From Cephalotus follicularis (lineage: Eukaryota; Streptophyta; Magnoliopsida; Oxalidales; Cephalotaceae): a DNA stretch of 64,000 bases. The translations under genes and the position numbers were made by a program. The notes beneath the pieces were generated by a model, which was not told the DNA's origin, did not search any database, and saw only the letters and a program-made list of their open reading frames with translations. Below are positions 10,990 through 22,138 of this stretch, in pieces (position 1 is the stretch's first letter; each line of letters begins with the position of its first letter). Location of the stretch: positions 1 through 64,000 of the forward strand of contig BDDD01002234.1 in NCBI GenBank assembly GCA_001972305.1, written 5' to 3'.

Positions 10990-11959
10990 CTACCACTAGC
11001 TCTAGCACCCCTTTGCATTTGCTCTTTCACTATCGGACAATCCTTCAGTATATTCTCTTTGATAACCCAGCATGATTATTACTTCCCTGCCCTTGTGAAT
11101 AAGCGAATGTCAATTGAGAATTACGAGAACTTTCCATCTTTCTCTCATTCGCATCTGCCTCCAGAATCCTTGCTTTCCCTATAACATCTACAAAAGAAGT
11201 CAACTATAGTACCACCAGCTTAGACCTAATGTCTTGCCTCAAACCCTTCAAGAATATCCTTATCTTCCTTGATTCTCCCTCCACTAGGTAAGGCATGTGT
11301 CTAGCCAGCTCAATGAATCTGGTCTGATATTGAGCTAGCATCATGTCTCATTGACGTAGCTCCAACAATTCAGTCTCCCTCTGATCACGCTCCATCTGTG
11401 GGACATAAGCGTCACTGAATTCAGACTAAAATCTGTCCCAAGTTTTGCCCAGATCAAGAGATTCCCACTTCGCTTCAGTCATCTCCCACCAACGGGTAGC
11501 CTCTCCCCATAGTCGATACACTGCAAAGTTTAGCTTTTGCTTATCGATACACTCAAGAGCAACGAAGATTTTTGTCATGTCCTTCATCCACTGTTCTGCT
11601 ATGGTGGCATCAAGTTCACCCTTAAATATCGGAGGATTCTACCTCATGAACCTCTCCAGATCTCTCCCAAATACACCAGCTTGATTAACTTCAGGGGCAT
11701 TCCGATACCCTTGATTCACTTCATACATTTGTCGCAACTGTTCCACATTCGCCGCATTAGCCTGTATCTGCTGTTTAAAAAGATCGGTCATACGGTCAAA
11801 AATACTCCTTTCATCGTGCACTGGTGGAACATTTACTCCTTCATTCATTTGTGGAATATTCCCTCCTTCATTCATTTGCGAAAAAATTTCGTGCACTGGC
11901 GGGGCATTTATCCCTTCTTCCACTCTTTGCTTTCCCCGCCTACCCCTTCGATGATCCAT
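10990..11959 (-). pseudogene. gag: gag of G2, zinc knuckles missing
   Basis: The ATG is at 11959-11957, chosen because the same MDxRRGRRG start is found in G3. The first ~107 codons are open (to 11639) and carry the repeated QMNEG..N.PPVH motif and a DLFKQQ helix. The capsid part continues through 11,640-11,100 with stops (FKGELDATIAEQW, WGEATRWWE, TWDRF, ELLELRQ, QYQTRFIELA). Where G3 has two CX2CX4HX4C knuckles, G2 passes from QGQGSNNHAG almost straight to CPIVKEQ, so about 60-70 codons with the RNA-binding knuckles are gone. Gag forms the particle; this copy cannot. Confidence 0.8.
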
Positions 11960-12051
11960 TTTTGTCCCTATAAGGAATGAGCTAATCATCAGGAACAATT
12001 CATCAAATCACCGAGGATAATATCCTAGCGATAGCTTATAATTTAATCTAA

Positions 12052-12063
12052 GCTCTGAAACCA
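12052..12063 (-). promoter_or_regulatory. Primer binding site of G2
   Basis: The minus strand reads TGGTTTCAGAGC, one mismatch from the Met-tRNA site TGGTATCAGAGC, four bases inside the 5' LTR. Confidence 0.85.
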
Positions 12064-12067
12064 TGTC

Positions 12068-14514
12068 TGTCATACCCCATTCTCAATTTCAATTTATTAA
12101 ACATGGTTATTAGTTAATCCAGCATTTATAAAAATACAATAAAATTAAAACTTTAGTGGAAGCCTTCTATAATACTGGATTACATAAAGTATTCGCATGC
12201 ACATGCAGCCCATACTACGTGTTTAAGCTCACTACAATACAAGTTACATAATACATGTTGAGAATGTAAAATATAACAATAGAGTATGACTTATTACAAT
12301 ACACTCACTTAACAACCTTAGATAAGAAGCCTCCAAGTGTAGCTTCAGCAGCTCGTGGAACCCTTCACTTCAATCTGTAATTGTAGGTATTAGCCGTTGT
12401 CCTCATTTGGCTAAGTAGGAAAACATGCATGACAATGAACATATGAATATATATATATATATATATGAGACCATGCCAAATGGCTATAATCAATGATTTT
12501 ATCAAGAATACCGCACAAGGGTAAAATCAATCACTACATTGGGTGGGTGTCATCTTGTGCTACCTCCTAGCACAATCGATGCACCACCTGACTACCACCA
12601 TGCACTCTGATGTTATAGACTAGGTAAACACTTATTGTTGGCACTTGGCGGGCAATGTAACACTCACTGTCTGTGAGGCAGATAAATTTGGTGAATAAGC
12701 TAGAGCCAACTCCTAGCACATCTGCTCACCGCCGTAGTCAGTGATACACTCCGTTCACTAAACCATCAGCATCACTTCAATCACTGAAATTACATATATA
12801 TAATATGTAAAATAACACTGGTTTTCTTTTGAGAAAACGGTAAACACTTCAATAAAATCTCTTTTGAGAAACTATAAAACACTTGATAAGATCCCATTTG
12901 GGAAACGGTAAAACACTTCACTAACTGTACCTCACTTGGAGGGAACAACAAAACACTTGACTAAGTTCCCTTTTGAGGAAACAAAACAATACACTTAGTT
13001 TTCTTTTAAAAGCCGTAATAGAAAACCTTTGATTATGCATATAGCATCAATAATAAATCCCTTGAAATCTCTTGATAGATATATAATATCTATAACAATA
13101 TATCACTTTCAATAACGTGGAATCACTCAATCATTACAATCATTGGATGATTCTAGGAATCAAACCAGCAAAATACAAGCAACCATATGCTCCTAATGTA
13201 AAACAATCACTATTGGCGTCGACATGTATATTAGGCGTCGACATGTACTTATGCGTCAACGTGTATCTTAGGCGTCAACATCATTTACGCGTCAATATTC
13301 AACAATGGGCGTTAACGCATTAAGGAAGGACCTTAGGCGTCAACGTTCGATATTGGCATCGACGCATTAAGGTAGGAACCTTAGGCGTCAACGTCGTCCC
13401 TTTAGGCGTTGATGTCCTGGAAACCAGTAGGTTTACGCATCAACGTCATCCTTTTAGGCGTCAATGTAAATCATCCTAACAGTACGAAACACCAACTGTT
13501 TCCACTAAGGTGTTAATGTCAATCACTTAGGCATCGACGTAAATCATCCTAACAGTACTAATCATCAACTATTTCCAGTTATGGCGTTAACGTCAATCAC
13601 TCAGGTGTCAACGTAAATCAAACGCAGTAAGACATTCAATCAACAATCACTTCAAGCAAGCATGGATTCAATACTTAGGATCAACATGCAAGCATTCAGA
13701 ATCACCATAACACAATATACATGCCATATTTTCAAAAACATGTCATAAACCCTTCCTATGATTCCACGTTAGGAATCGAAAGTCCACTTCTTTAAGCTTT
13801 AAACCGATCCTCAGCTTCTCCAAGCTTCAAGATCCGATTCGATCACTCTAACTCCAGGTTATAATCTCTGGTTCTCAAGCTCTCGGTTCAACAATAGCGG
13901 GACAACATCTCCCCCACTCTCTCCTTCTTTCAATGGTGTAAGGTTTGGAGAAGATGCGTGGCGTTTTAATGGAGTCTTCACCTCTCTCTGTCCTTCCTCA
14001 CAGCATGGCAGGTCGACATGACCTCCATTAATCACTCTTCCCTCACTTTTCGTTAGTGCAGAGCATTAGGGATGAGAAGTGTCATACTTTTTGTCTCTCA
14101 CGCGTCTTCTGTCCTTGTTTAACTCGCTCTGCTAACAATTTAGGCGTCAACGTCAACGCTGGGCGTCGACACGTTGACTTCATGCCTTGGCATTAACAAG
14201 CTCCCCTTAGTCGTGTTGACGCCTATCCCCTTCAGTTCACCAGCAATGGACGTTAACGTCCTTGCATGGTGTCAACGCCTTATGGCAAGAAGCCTTAAGG
14301 GCGTTTCAGTGTTACTTAGCGTCGACGTCAATGCTTGGAGTTAACGCGCAAGTGCCCTAATTCATTGTGATTTCCAAAACTTTAACTCATCTTCCTTCAA
14401 TCCACAATAAAAATAGCCAAATAAAAGGACACTTAGCAAATAGATCTCAGATCAATGTATAATTTTATTCATGAATTATACATTATACATCTAATTGAAA
14501 TTGCGGTCATTACA
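12068..14514 (-). repeat. 5' LTR of G2 (2,447 bp)
   Basis: Nearly the same sequence as 4987-7475, starting TGTCATACCCC and ending GGTCATTACA. Box arrays lie at 13216-13620 and 14140-14345. Differences from the 3' LTR are mostly transitions, many within box CpGs. Confidence 0.9.
13216..13620 (-). repeat. TCGA/TCAA box array (G2 5' LTR, mid-LTR)
   Basis: Same array as 6173-6575 in the other LTR, with separate decay at individual boxes: for example GGCGTCGACATG at 13236 where the other LTR has GGCGTCAACGTG at 6190. Confidence 0.75.
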
Positions 14515-14769
14515 CCACCAATATTACAAAACCCAGCACGTTGACGAGAATAATCTACACATTGACGAAAATCATATTCGAAAACCGAGAACACATGCTT
14601 AAGCCAGGCACGTTGACGCCAATGGTCTAGGCATTGACGCCAATAGGTATGTTCTGCATATTTTGCTTCTTTTTCTCTTGCAACTTTATTTGTTTGTTTC
14701 ATTTAAACAAACCTTCACATCAACAAACAAGTTAGGTATTTTGTTATCATGAAAACCAAGATTGTATCA
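14515..14769 (-). repeat. S1 5' LTR, outer part
   Basis: Resumes after the CCACC copy of the G2 target site. Boxes with GTTGAC/ATTGAC cores at 14540, 14561, 14611 and 14632 (steps 21, 50, 21) continue the S1 array. The LTR start (minus strand TGATACAATCTTGGTTTTC) is placed at 14769, by resemblance to the S2 LTR start and because pol of T1 begins next. Confidence 0.65.
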
Positions 14770-15962
14770 TAGAAGCTAACAGTTTTGATATGCTGAGAAA
14801 GCATCAGTTGAAGCTCAACCCTATCAAGTGTGCCTTCAAGGCCACCTTGGGAAAATTCCTTGGTTATATGGTGACGCAAAGAGGAATTGAGATGAATGTC
14901 TAGAAGATCAAGGCGGTTGTTGAGATGAAGGCCACCATCAAATGTGAAAGAAACCCAAAGTCTTAATGGTCATTTGGAGGCATTAAGTCGATTCATTTCG
15001 AATTCATTGGATCGTTGTTTGCCAGTCTTTAAGAAACACAAGGTAGGAAAGGTCTTTGAATAAACACCAGATTGTCAGAAGGAGTCGAGGAATTGAAATC
15101 GTACCTAATGTCAGCCCTGTTGATCATGAAGCTTAACCAAGGGGAAGTTCTGCTACTACACCTGTCAGCCTCGAACCCCGTCGCCAGCTCAGCGCTTGTC
15201 CAAGAAGAAGAGAAAGTACAGAAGCCTGTGTATTTTGTAAGCTAAGTATTGGGCAAGCATGAGGCCCGATATCCACCAATCTAAAAATTAGCTTTTGCTT
15301 TGGTAGTTTCAACAAGAAAATTGAGACCCTATTTTCAAGCCCACATTGTCAATGTAATGGCAAACCAACCCCTCTTGTGAGTCTGTCAAATGTCGGATAC
15401 CTTGGGAAGATTGGTCAAATGGGAGATCAAACTGGGAGAATTCAATATTCACTGCAAACCCCGACCAGTGATGAAATCACCAGTCATCGCAGACTTTCTG
15501 GTGAAGTGTACTACTCTGATCAAAATAGAAGAGGAAGAAGAGTTGATCCTGGAGACCACTTCGGGATATACCCTATATGTGGATGGATCCTAGTGCCAGC
15601 AAGTGGTCGAGGCAAGGTTAATATTGATAAGCTAAGATGGATGTACCTTGGAGTATGCCCTGATATTTGAATTTACAGCAATGAACAATGAGACAGAGTA
15701 AGAATCCCTGATTTCAGGTCTCAAACTAGTGAAGCACTTACAAGTGCAAAGCTTTGTGGCATACACAGACTCTCAATTGGTGGCAAATCAGATTAATGGG
15801 TCCTTTGAAGCCAAAGATCCGATCATGGCATCCTACCTAGAGGAAGTTAACCTACTCAGAGAGAGGTTCAAAATTTTGAAGTAATACAGATCAAGAGGGC
15901 AAAGAATAGAAAGGCAGATGCGCTTTTCAAGTTGGCAACCTTGGATGATTGGAAGGACAGCC
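14770..15962 (+). pseudogene. pol: T1: Tat/Ogre-like Ty3/gypsy RT-RNase H remnant, left part
   Basis: Degenerate coding sequence. Near 14800-14890 it reads RKHQLKLNPIKCAF, GKFLGYMVTQRGIE: the end of an RT palm of Tat type. RNase H-like sequence follows (ASNPVASSALVQEEE, PVYF) with a second RNase H-like block near 15690-15860 (TAMNNETE, YTDSQLVANQINGSFEAKDPIMASYLEEV). Two RNase H domains are characteristic of the Tat branch. Many stops are present. Ends at DWKDS, where G3 enters; the frame resumes at 25486. It is the host of both S1 and G3, so probably the oldest element in this part of the window. Confidence 0.75.
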
Positions 15963-16123
15963 TGTAATAACCGCAAATTCAATTCGTGTACATTGTAATA
16001 ATAATTAATAAAATATGCACTCATTTGAATTTACTGTCCAGTTGTTATAATTCGTGTGTTTGATAAATGCTTGGAATAGAAATTTAAATGGAAATTTAAA
16101 GAATTGATTTTTGGTGTTAAACC

Positions 16124-16280
16124 GCCGACGCCTGGAATCACACCGTCGACGCTTTAAGACCTGGCATGTGTCAATACGCACCGTTGAAGACTGGGTTGGG
16201 CACCAACCATCGACTTTAAAACGCTCCGTATAAACGCCTGAGGGCGCATTAAGCGTCGACGCCCAAGTCTAACAGTCGAC
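16124..16280 (+). repeat. TCGA box array near the LTR start (G3 5' LTR)
   Basis: Cores GCCGAC 16124, GTCGAC 16145, ATCGAC 16209, GTCGAC 16255 and GTCGAC 16275; steps 21, 64, 46, 20. The flanking arms are CGC/GCG, often extended to AAGCG or CGCTT. Confidence 0.8.
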
Positions 16281-17197
16281 GCTTTGGTCGTGTTCTGGCG
16301 CAGAACACTTGTCTGTTGGCATGGAATTTAAGAGTTAAATGAGGGGAGCCAAGGCACGCGTCCTTAGACCTGTGAACCATGCAAAGAGGTCTTTACCAGC
16401 TGTTGGTAACACCAGAACGAAGGCCTTGCGTGCCTTCCTTCAACCTGCAAAACCTGCACAATCTGCAAAGAACAAAATGAGTGCATGCATGTGAAGTGAG
16501 AGAGTGTGCATGGGGGTAAAGGGGAAACTGACGAAAATCGAAGGCACAAGTTGAACTCTTATATCAGCTGGTGTTTGAACTATTTGAGTGTTAGAAACAC
16601 TGGGAGAATTGTGAGACCAACTGGACAATTATTGGAGGATTGCTAGAGGAGGAAGGAGCTTGAAACAAAGAGGGGAAAGCTTGGAACATCACCTGGATTT
16701 GGTAAGTAACCGAAATTCATTGTTGTTGTTATGGTTAGCAATTATGGAGGCAGATTAAATTAGATATGCATTGTTGACAAACGTTTAGGGAGAGAATCTA
16801 GGATTTAGAACTCGAACTTGTTATGTTGTTCAAAGAGATGGAGCTTAGTGATTATAAGCTTTGGTTCAATTCCTTGATGCTTTCATGGTTAGATGACTAT
16901 TTAACCTACTGAATTCGTATCTAAAACCTGTAAACATGCATGATATAGATTAATCTTGCTGGATTTGGAAGCTTTGTTGGTGAAAAGCTTGGATAACACA
17001 AAGTGAAAGATCACTTCCAAATTGATCTTGGGATAGCGTTTGAGGTAGGGGATTTAGACATGTTTTTGAACATATAACATGTGTAGTATGTTATGATAGT
17101 TGATACTTGGTTGCATGATGAATTGTATTGAGTTTAAATTGATTTCCATGCATCCCCTGTTTCGAAACCGCTCCTGGGATTCGTATGAAACCCAGAA

Positions 17198-17333
17198 GCG
17201 TCGACGCTTATAATGTAACTGTCGACGCTTTAATGCGAAAATGGCATAGTAATGCTTAGAATGTCGACGCTCAAACTGTGTAATGTCGACGCCTGGTGTT
17301 TAACCGTCGACGCTTAAATACTAACTGTCGACG
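17198..17333 (+). repeat. TCGA box array, 21-bp phased (G3 5' LTR)
   Basis: GTCGAC cores at 17200, 17221, 17263, 17285, 17306 and 17327. Steps are 21, 42, 22, 21, 21, so one slot at 17242 is empty. The first box is the complete palindrome AAGCGTCGACGCTT (17196-17209). Confidence 0.9.
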
Positions 17334-18521
17334 CTTTAGACCAGAAGATGTAGAAAATTGTAAATTGATCAAATGAATTGATTGTGGTTGCAAGCATCCC
17401 TGATATGTTATATTGTAATCATTATTACTGTTATTGGGTGAAATTCTACTGATATACATACATAATCACGGATTTACCAACTTAATGCTTAAAGCATAAA
17501 CAATGGTTTTGTTGAGGTTTTCTATTTGAAAATCTTGTTATACCAACTGATATTTTCCTCTCACTAGAGCCACTGTTACTGTTTTGTTCTCCAATCGCGA
17601 ACCACCACTGTACTGATATCGTTTCCCTCATATGAGATGTACGATCACTGAAATGTTTTATGTTTCTAAAGAAACCATTGATATTGCATATTATTTATAT
17701 ATGTAGTATTATTATTACTGAATTGCACTGAATGAATTGATTGTCTATGCCTGCCGTAGTTTAGTGATGGAGGATATCACTGACTACGGATGTGATTCTG
17801 GGTGCCAGTAGTTGGCCAGAGCATCACCCTTACTGTCTGCATTGCAAATTTTAATTGTTAAACTACCTGCCAACGCCGGTAGTAAATGTTACCTACCTGT
17901 CATCTTTGGAGTAAAGGTGATAGTTAGGTGGTGCACAGTTGGTGCTAGGAGTTAGCGACAGGTGACACCCAAACCACTGTATGAATTGATTGTACCCTTG
18001 TGCGGTATTCTTGCATATGTACTGTCTATGGCCACTTGGCATGATTGCATATCTATTGGAAATAATTACATATGCCATTTCATTATATGCCTTACATATT
18101 TACATGTATAGTTTCTTCTACATGCTTTATCTACCTAGTTATCCAAGTGAGGACAACGACTACCACCCTACAATTTCAGATTGAGCAAAGACTTGGGGAT
18201 TGCTGCTGAAGCTTGGAGAGCTTCTTATTTTTTTTCGATATTAAGGTTGTTATTTCCGTATGTTGTACTGTAGTTGTACTGAACGGATCACACTCCGTGT
18301 ACTGTTGTATTTTCTTCCTGGGGTTAAGGATAATATTTGACTTGTACCCGCACGTAGTATGGGATGCGTGCGGACGGTTGTATTTATATTCTGGCTTATT
18401 GACTACTTCCGCATATGGTTTATATACTGTTGAATGAAATGCTGGAATGTATGTTTAATACTGATATCACCATATATGCTTGTCGTAATGATATGGAGCC
18501 GAATAACGGGGTGTGACAGCA

Positions 18522-18533
18522 TGGTATCAGAGC
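18522..18533 (+). promoter_or_regulatory. Primer binding site of G3
   Basis: TGGTATCAGAGC, three bases after the 5' LTR; matches the initiator-Met tRNA 3' end used by Tekay/Del elements. Confidence 0.95.
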
Positions 18534-18624
18534 ATATTCCATATATGCTAAGCTGGGATAAGTTTCTCAGAATTTGAGTGAAATGTTTCCTAATGAATTT
18601 TTGTCATTCCATATAGGAAACAAA

Positions 18625-19790
18625 ATGGATCTAAGAAGAGGTAGACGAGGAAGGCATAGAGCCGACGAAGGATTCAATGCTCCGCCAGTACCGGAAAATG
18701 TTCCGCAGATGAATGAAGGAGTGAATGTTCCTCCAGTCCATGATGAGAGGAGTAATTTTGACAACCTGGCTGATCTTTTCCGACAGTAGATGCAAGCAAA
18801 TGCAGCAAACATGGAACAGATCTGGCAAATGTATGAGACTAACCAGGCATATTAGCCAGCACTGGATGCTTGACATGCAGGTGGTTTTGGCCGAGATCTA
18901 AAGCGGTTCATGCGACAGAATCCTCCGACTTTCAACGGTGAACTGAACGCTACTGTTGCCGAGCGGTGGATAAGAGACATGGAAAACATATTTGCTGCTC
19001 TAGAATGTACTGATGAGCAGAAGCTCAGTTTTGCTGTATACCGCTTGTCGGGCGAAGCTACGTACTGGTGGGAGAGAACTGAAGCGAAATGGGAAGCCTG
19101 TAGACTTGACAGAACTTGGGACAGATTCCAGTCCGAGTTTTTGGTTGCTTATGTACCGCATATAGAGCGTGATAGATGGGAGACAGAGTTGCTGGAGTTA
19201 CGTCAAGGAGACATGACGGTAGCTCAGTACCAGACCAGATTTGTGGAACTGGCCAAACACACGCCTTATCTTGTGGAGGGAGAGTCACGGATGATCCGAA
19301 GGTTTCTGAAAGGCCTTCGACCAGATATCATATCTAAATTGTTATTATTGCAGCTGAACACTTTTGTTGATGTTGCTGAGAGAGCCATGATCTTGGAGGC
19401 TGACGCGAATGAGAGAAGGGCAGAACGGACTCGTACTAATCAATCGAGGGTCGTACAGTCACAAGGGCAGGGAAGCAATAACCCTGCTAAGTCAACCCTA
19501 TCTGACAACAGAGGGCAAGGTGGTTCTAGACGCACACGATCAAGGACATCTGGCCGAAACAGTCAGCAGAATGCTAGTGGATGTACGTTTTGCGGTCGTC
19601 CAAACCATGATAAGACTGATTGTTGGAAGAAGATGGGAAAATGCTTGAGGTGTGGTTCACAGGATCACATGGTGATTAATTGCCCGATGATGAGGGATCA
19701 AGCACGCAGCCAACAGGGGAGTGCTGGTGCTAGTGGTAGTGTTGCGGCAGCTCAACCGCGGAAGGACACTAGAAAGGGGATTGTGAAAGG
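18625..19790 (+). pseudogene. gag: gag of G3 with two zinc knuckles
   Basis: The ATG at 18625 gives MDLRRGRRGRHR, the same start as G2. A TAG at 18787-18789 replaces Q (CAG), and two more stops lie before 18910; from there the frame is open. The capsid core has [52 protein letters not shown] and [16 protein letters not shown]. Two zinc knuckles of type CX2CX4HX4C are at 19582-19623 and 19642-19683; they would bind genomic RNA during packaging. A basic, serine- and glycine-rich linker precedes them. Gag runs without a break into protease, so a single gag-pol polyprotein is likely, as is common in chromoviruses. Nonfunctional because of the early stops. Confidence 0.9.
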
Positions 19791-20320
19791 TAGGGTCTAC
19801 ACCTTATCTAAAGATGATGTGCCAGAATCTACTACTGTTGTAGGAGGTACTATTTACATATCTGGCATATTAGCTCATGTGTTGATTGACCCTGGTGCGA
19901 CGCATTCATTTATTGCATCTAGTTTTGCTCGCAAGTTGCATGGTGTTACTTCTAGATTACCGTATGTTTTGGAGGTGAGTACTCCTACGGGTACTTATCT
20001 TTTATCTGATACTGTTATGAAGGACTGTGAAATAGTGATAGTTGGGATTGAATTGTCCGCTGACTCGATAGTGTTACCTATCCAAGAGTTTGATATAATC
20101 TTGGGGATGGACTGGCTATATGCTCATCATGCTTGTGTTGATTGCTACAACAAGATGATGACCTTTTATCTTCAAGATGGGACTGAGTGCAGGTTTATTG
20201 GAGAGAAGAATGTTACTGCTCTGATCATTTCCTATACACGAGCACGGAAATATCTCAAGCAAGGATGCGAGGGCTATTTGGCGTATGTGATTGATCATAC
20301 GAAAGGTACGCCTAGTATTG
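19791..20320 (+). pseudogene. pol: Aspartic protease region of G3 pol
   Basis: In frame with gag. The active-site block is [19 protein letters not shown], with the expected catalytic D at 19888-19890 but P in place of S or T after it (family pattern D-S/T-G). The second half of the retropepsin fold follows ([36 protein letters not shown]). This enzyme frees gag and pol products. The P substitution probably reduces activity; G2 has L here, so the site seems relaxed in these copies. Confidence 0.85.
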
Positions 20321-21200
20321 ATCAAGTGCCTGTTGTATGTGATTTTCCTGATGTGTTTCCCGATGAACTCACTTCATTGCCACCGGAGAGGGACATAGAG
20401 TTCAACATTGAATTATTGCCTGGAACTGCTCCGATATCCAGAGCACCATACCGAAAGGCTCCTGCCGAACTGAAGGAGTTGAAAGTTCAATTACAGGATT
20501 ATCTTGATAAGGGTTTTATCAGACCGAGTGTGTCACCGTGGGGAGAACTGGTTCTATTTGTGAAGAAGAAGGATGGATCGATGCGGCTATGCATTGATTA
20601 CAGGCTGCTGAATCAAGTGACGGTGAAGAACAAGTATCCTCTGCCACATATCGAGGAATTGTTCGACCAATTTCAAGGCTCAACTGTATTCTCCAAACTT
20701 GACCTGAGGACAGGTTATCATCAGTTGAGGATCCGAGAGGGTGATGTGGAGAAGACTGTATTTTGAACCAGATATGGGCACTACGAATTTCTGATACTGC
20801 CGTTTGGTTTGACTAATGCTCCTGCAGCCTTTATGTGTCTGATGAACCGAGTGTTTCAACCTTATCTTGATTAGTTTGTTGTGATATTCTTAGATGACAT
20901 CCTGATCTACTCAGAGAGCGTTGAGGAACACATGCAGCACTTGAAGATTGTATTGCAGATACTACGGACGGAACAGCTGTACGCCAAATTCAGCAAGTGC
21001 GAATTTTGGCTGGATCATGTGACTTTCTAAGGTCACATAGTGTCAAGTGAAGGATTGTCAGTGGATCCTTCGAAGATTGAGAGCATTGTTGATTGGCCCC
21101 AACCGAGGAATGTTACGGAGGTACGTAGTTTCTTGGGATTGGCTGGCTATTACCGCAGATTCATCGAGGGATTCTCGAAACTTGCTGCACCACTGACACA
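20321..21200 (+). pseudogene. pol: Reverse transcriptase of G3 pol
   Basis: Continuous with protease up to a TGA at 20764-20766 ([12 protein letters not shown]; relatives have R, so CGA to TGA). Fingers and palm blocks: [59 protein letters not shown]. The catalytic FLDDILIYS is at 20887-20910. Further stops lie at 20872-20874 (TAG for Q) and near 21028 (TAA). Thumb/connection: [39 protein letters not shown]. It copies element RNA into DNA. The catalytic residues are still present; only point stops break it. Confidence 0.9.
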
Positions 21201-21668
21201 GTTGACTCAGAAGAAGTCCAACTTTGTGTGGGATGATTCTTGTGAGGCAAGCTTTCAGGAATTGAAGAGTCGGTTGGTTTCGACTCCAGTGTTGGCATTA
21301 CCAGAGGGTAATGAGGGATTTACTGTCTACACTGATGCTTCTGGGAAAGGATTGGGATGCATTCTTATGCAACATGGCAGGGCGATTGCATACGCATCGA
21401 GGAAGTTGAAGCCGTACGAGGAAAACTATCCCGTACACGATCTTGAGTTGGCAGCCATAGTATTTTCCTTGCAGAAATGGAGGCACTATCTCTATGGAGC
21501 TTAGTTTGAAATCTTTACTGACCACAAGAGCTTGAAATATTTGTTTTCCCAGAAGGAACTCAACATGAGACAGAGGCGATGGGTGGAGTTCTTCAATGAC
21601 TACAACTGCAATATTCAGTACCACCCGGGAAAGGCATATGTAGTGGCTGATGCACTGAGTGGAAGGCG
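21201..21668 (+). pseudogene. pol: RNase H of G3 pol
   Basis: The frame 21040-21504 carries [20 protein letters not shown] (first acidic residue), [21 protein letters not shown] (glutamate), then a TAG at 21502-21504 (Q in relatives) and [26 protein letters not shown] (third), [13 protein letters not shown] (fourth). RNase H degrades the RNA strand of the RNA/DNA hybrid. A frameshift occurs at about 21655-21665, where ADALSRK is expected, moving integrase to another frame. Confidence 0.9.
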
Positions 21669-22137
21669 ATGATTGCTGGAGCAATAGTGTCACAGTGGAA
21701 TCTATTGGAGGAATTTCAGAGATGGAATCCGTTCATGGTTTCCCATGGAGTGATTGTGGCGAGTATGAGAGCACAACCGGAACTTCTCGAGCGTATTTTG
21801 ACTACTCAGTATAGTGATGCTGACTTGTGGAGTATTCATGAGAACCTAGACGTTGATTCTGAGTTCTCCGTTCATACTGATGGCATACTGAGGTTTCGAG
21901 GGAGGATATGTGTTCCGGATGACGAGACCATCAAAAGTGAGCTGTTGCAGCAAGCTCACAAATCGAGGTATAGTGTTCACCCAGGGAGTTCCAAGATGTG
22001 GCACGACCTGAAAAAGAACTACTGGTGGAGCGGTATGAAGAGAGAGATTGCTGAATATGTAGCAAGATGTTTGACCTGTCAGAGAGTGAAGGCTGAACAT
22101 CAGAAACCTGCGGGACTGCTACAATCGCTACCAGTGG
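21669..22137 (+). pseudogene. pol: Integrase N-terminal zinc-binding domain of G3, truncated
   Basis: Frame open from 21669. It carries the connection [13 protein letters not shown] and the HHCC zinc domain ([28 protein letters not shown]...CLTCQRVKAEH). The frame then reads AGLLQSLPV and jumps, at about 22134-22138, to sequence that in relatives comes well downstream (TDGQSERTIQ). The missing part is the integrase core from PEWKWEHITMDFVSG through VCDRD to AFHPQ, roughly 120-140 codons judged against G12. Two of three catalytic acidic residues are therefore absent. Reading resumes in a different frame. Confidence 0.9.
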
Positions 22138-22138
22138 G

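Larger units (their letters stand above)
4987..14514 (-). mobile_element. G2: full-length but decayed Ty3/gypsy Tekay/Del-like element
   Basis: LTRs at 4987-7475 and 12068-14514 flank a 4.6 kb gag-pol region read on the minus strand, with PPT at 7476-7490 and PBS at 12052-12063. The flanks are CCGCC (4982-4986) and CCACC (14515-14519): a 5-bp target duplication with one CpG transition. Pol order is protease, RT, RNase H, integrase, as in Ty3/gypsy. Many stops and frameshifts are present. The element is inserted in the LTR of S1, in the same orientation. Confidence 0.9.
2972..14769 (-). mobile_element. S1: 5' part of a Ty1/copia Sirevirus-like element, split by G2
   Basis: Read on the minus strand: 5' LTR (14769-14515 and 4986-4031 after removing G2; about 1.21 kb), primer site, then gag down to 2972, where G1 interrupts it. 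The rest of S1 would lie left of the window. Its gag is close to that of S2, and both LTRs start with a 'gttttgatgataaca'-like stretch. S1 appears to have inserted into the Tat-like element T1, because T1 pol begins right after S1's LTR start at 14770. Confidence 0.8.
15963..18518 (+). repeat. 5' LTR of G3 (2,556 bp)
   Basis: Begins TGTAATAACCGC, ends GGGGTGTGACA. Contains a box array near the start (16124-16280) and a second mid-LTR (17198-17333). About 19 bases near 16345-16370 are absent from the 3' LTR. Solo LTR 34643-37224 is the same family. Confidence 0.95.

Noticed and set aside
17198-17333. 21-bp period as a direct sign of 21-nt siRNA phasing
   Set aside because: The match in length is suggestive, but phased siRNA registers do not require a conserved motif every 21 bp. 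Kept only as an idea to test with small-RNA data.
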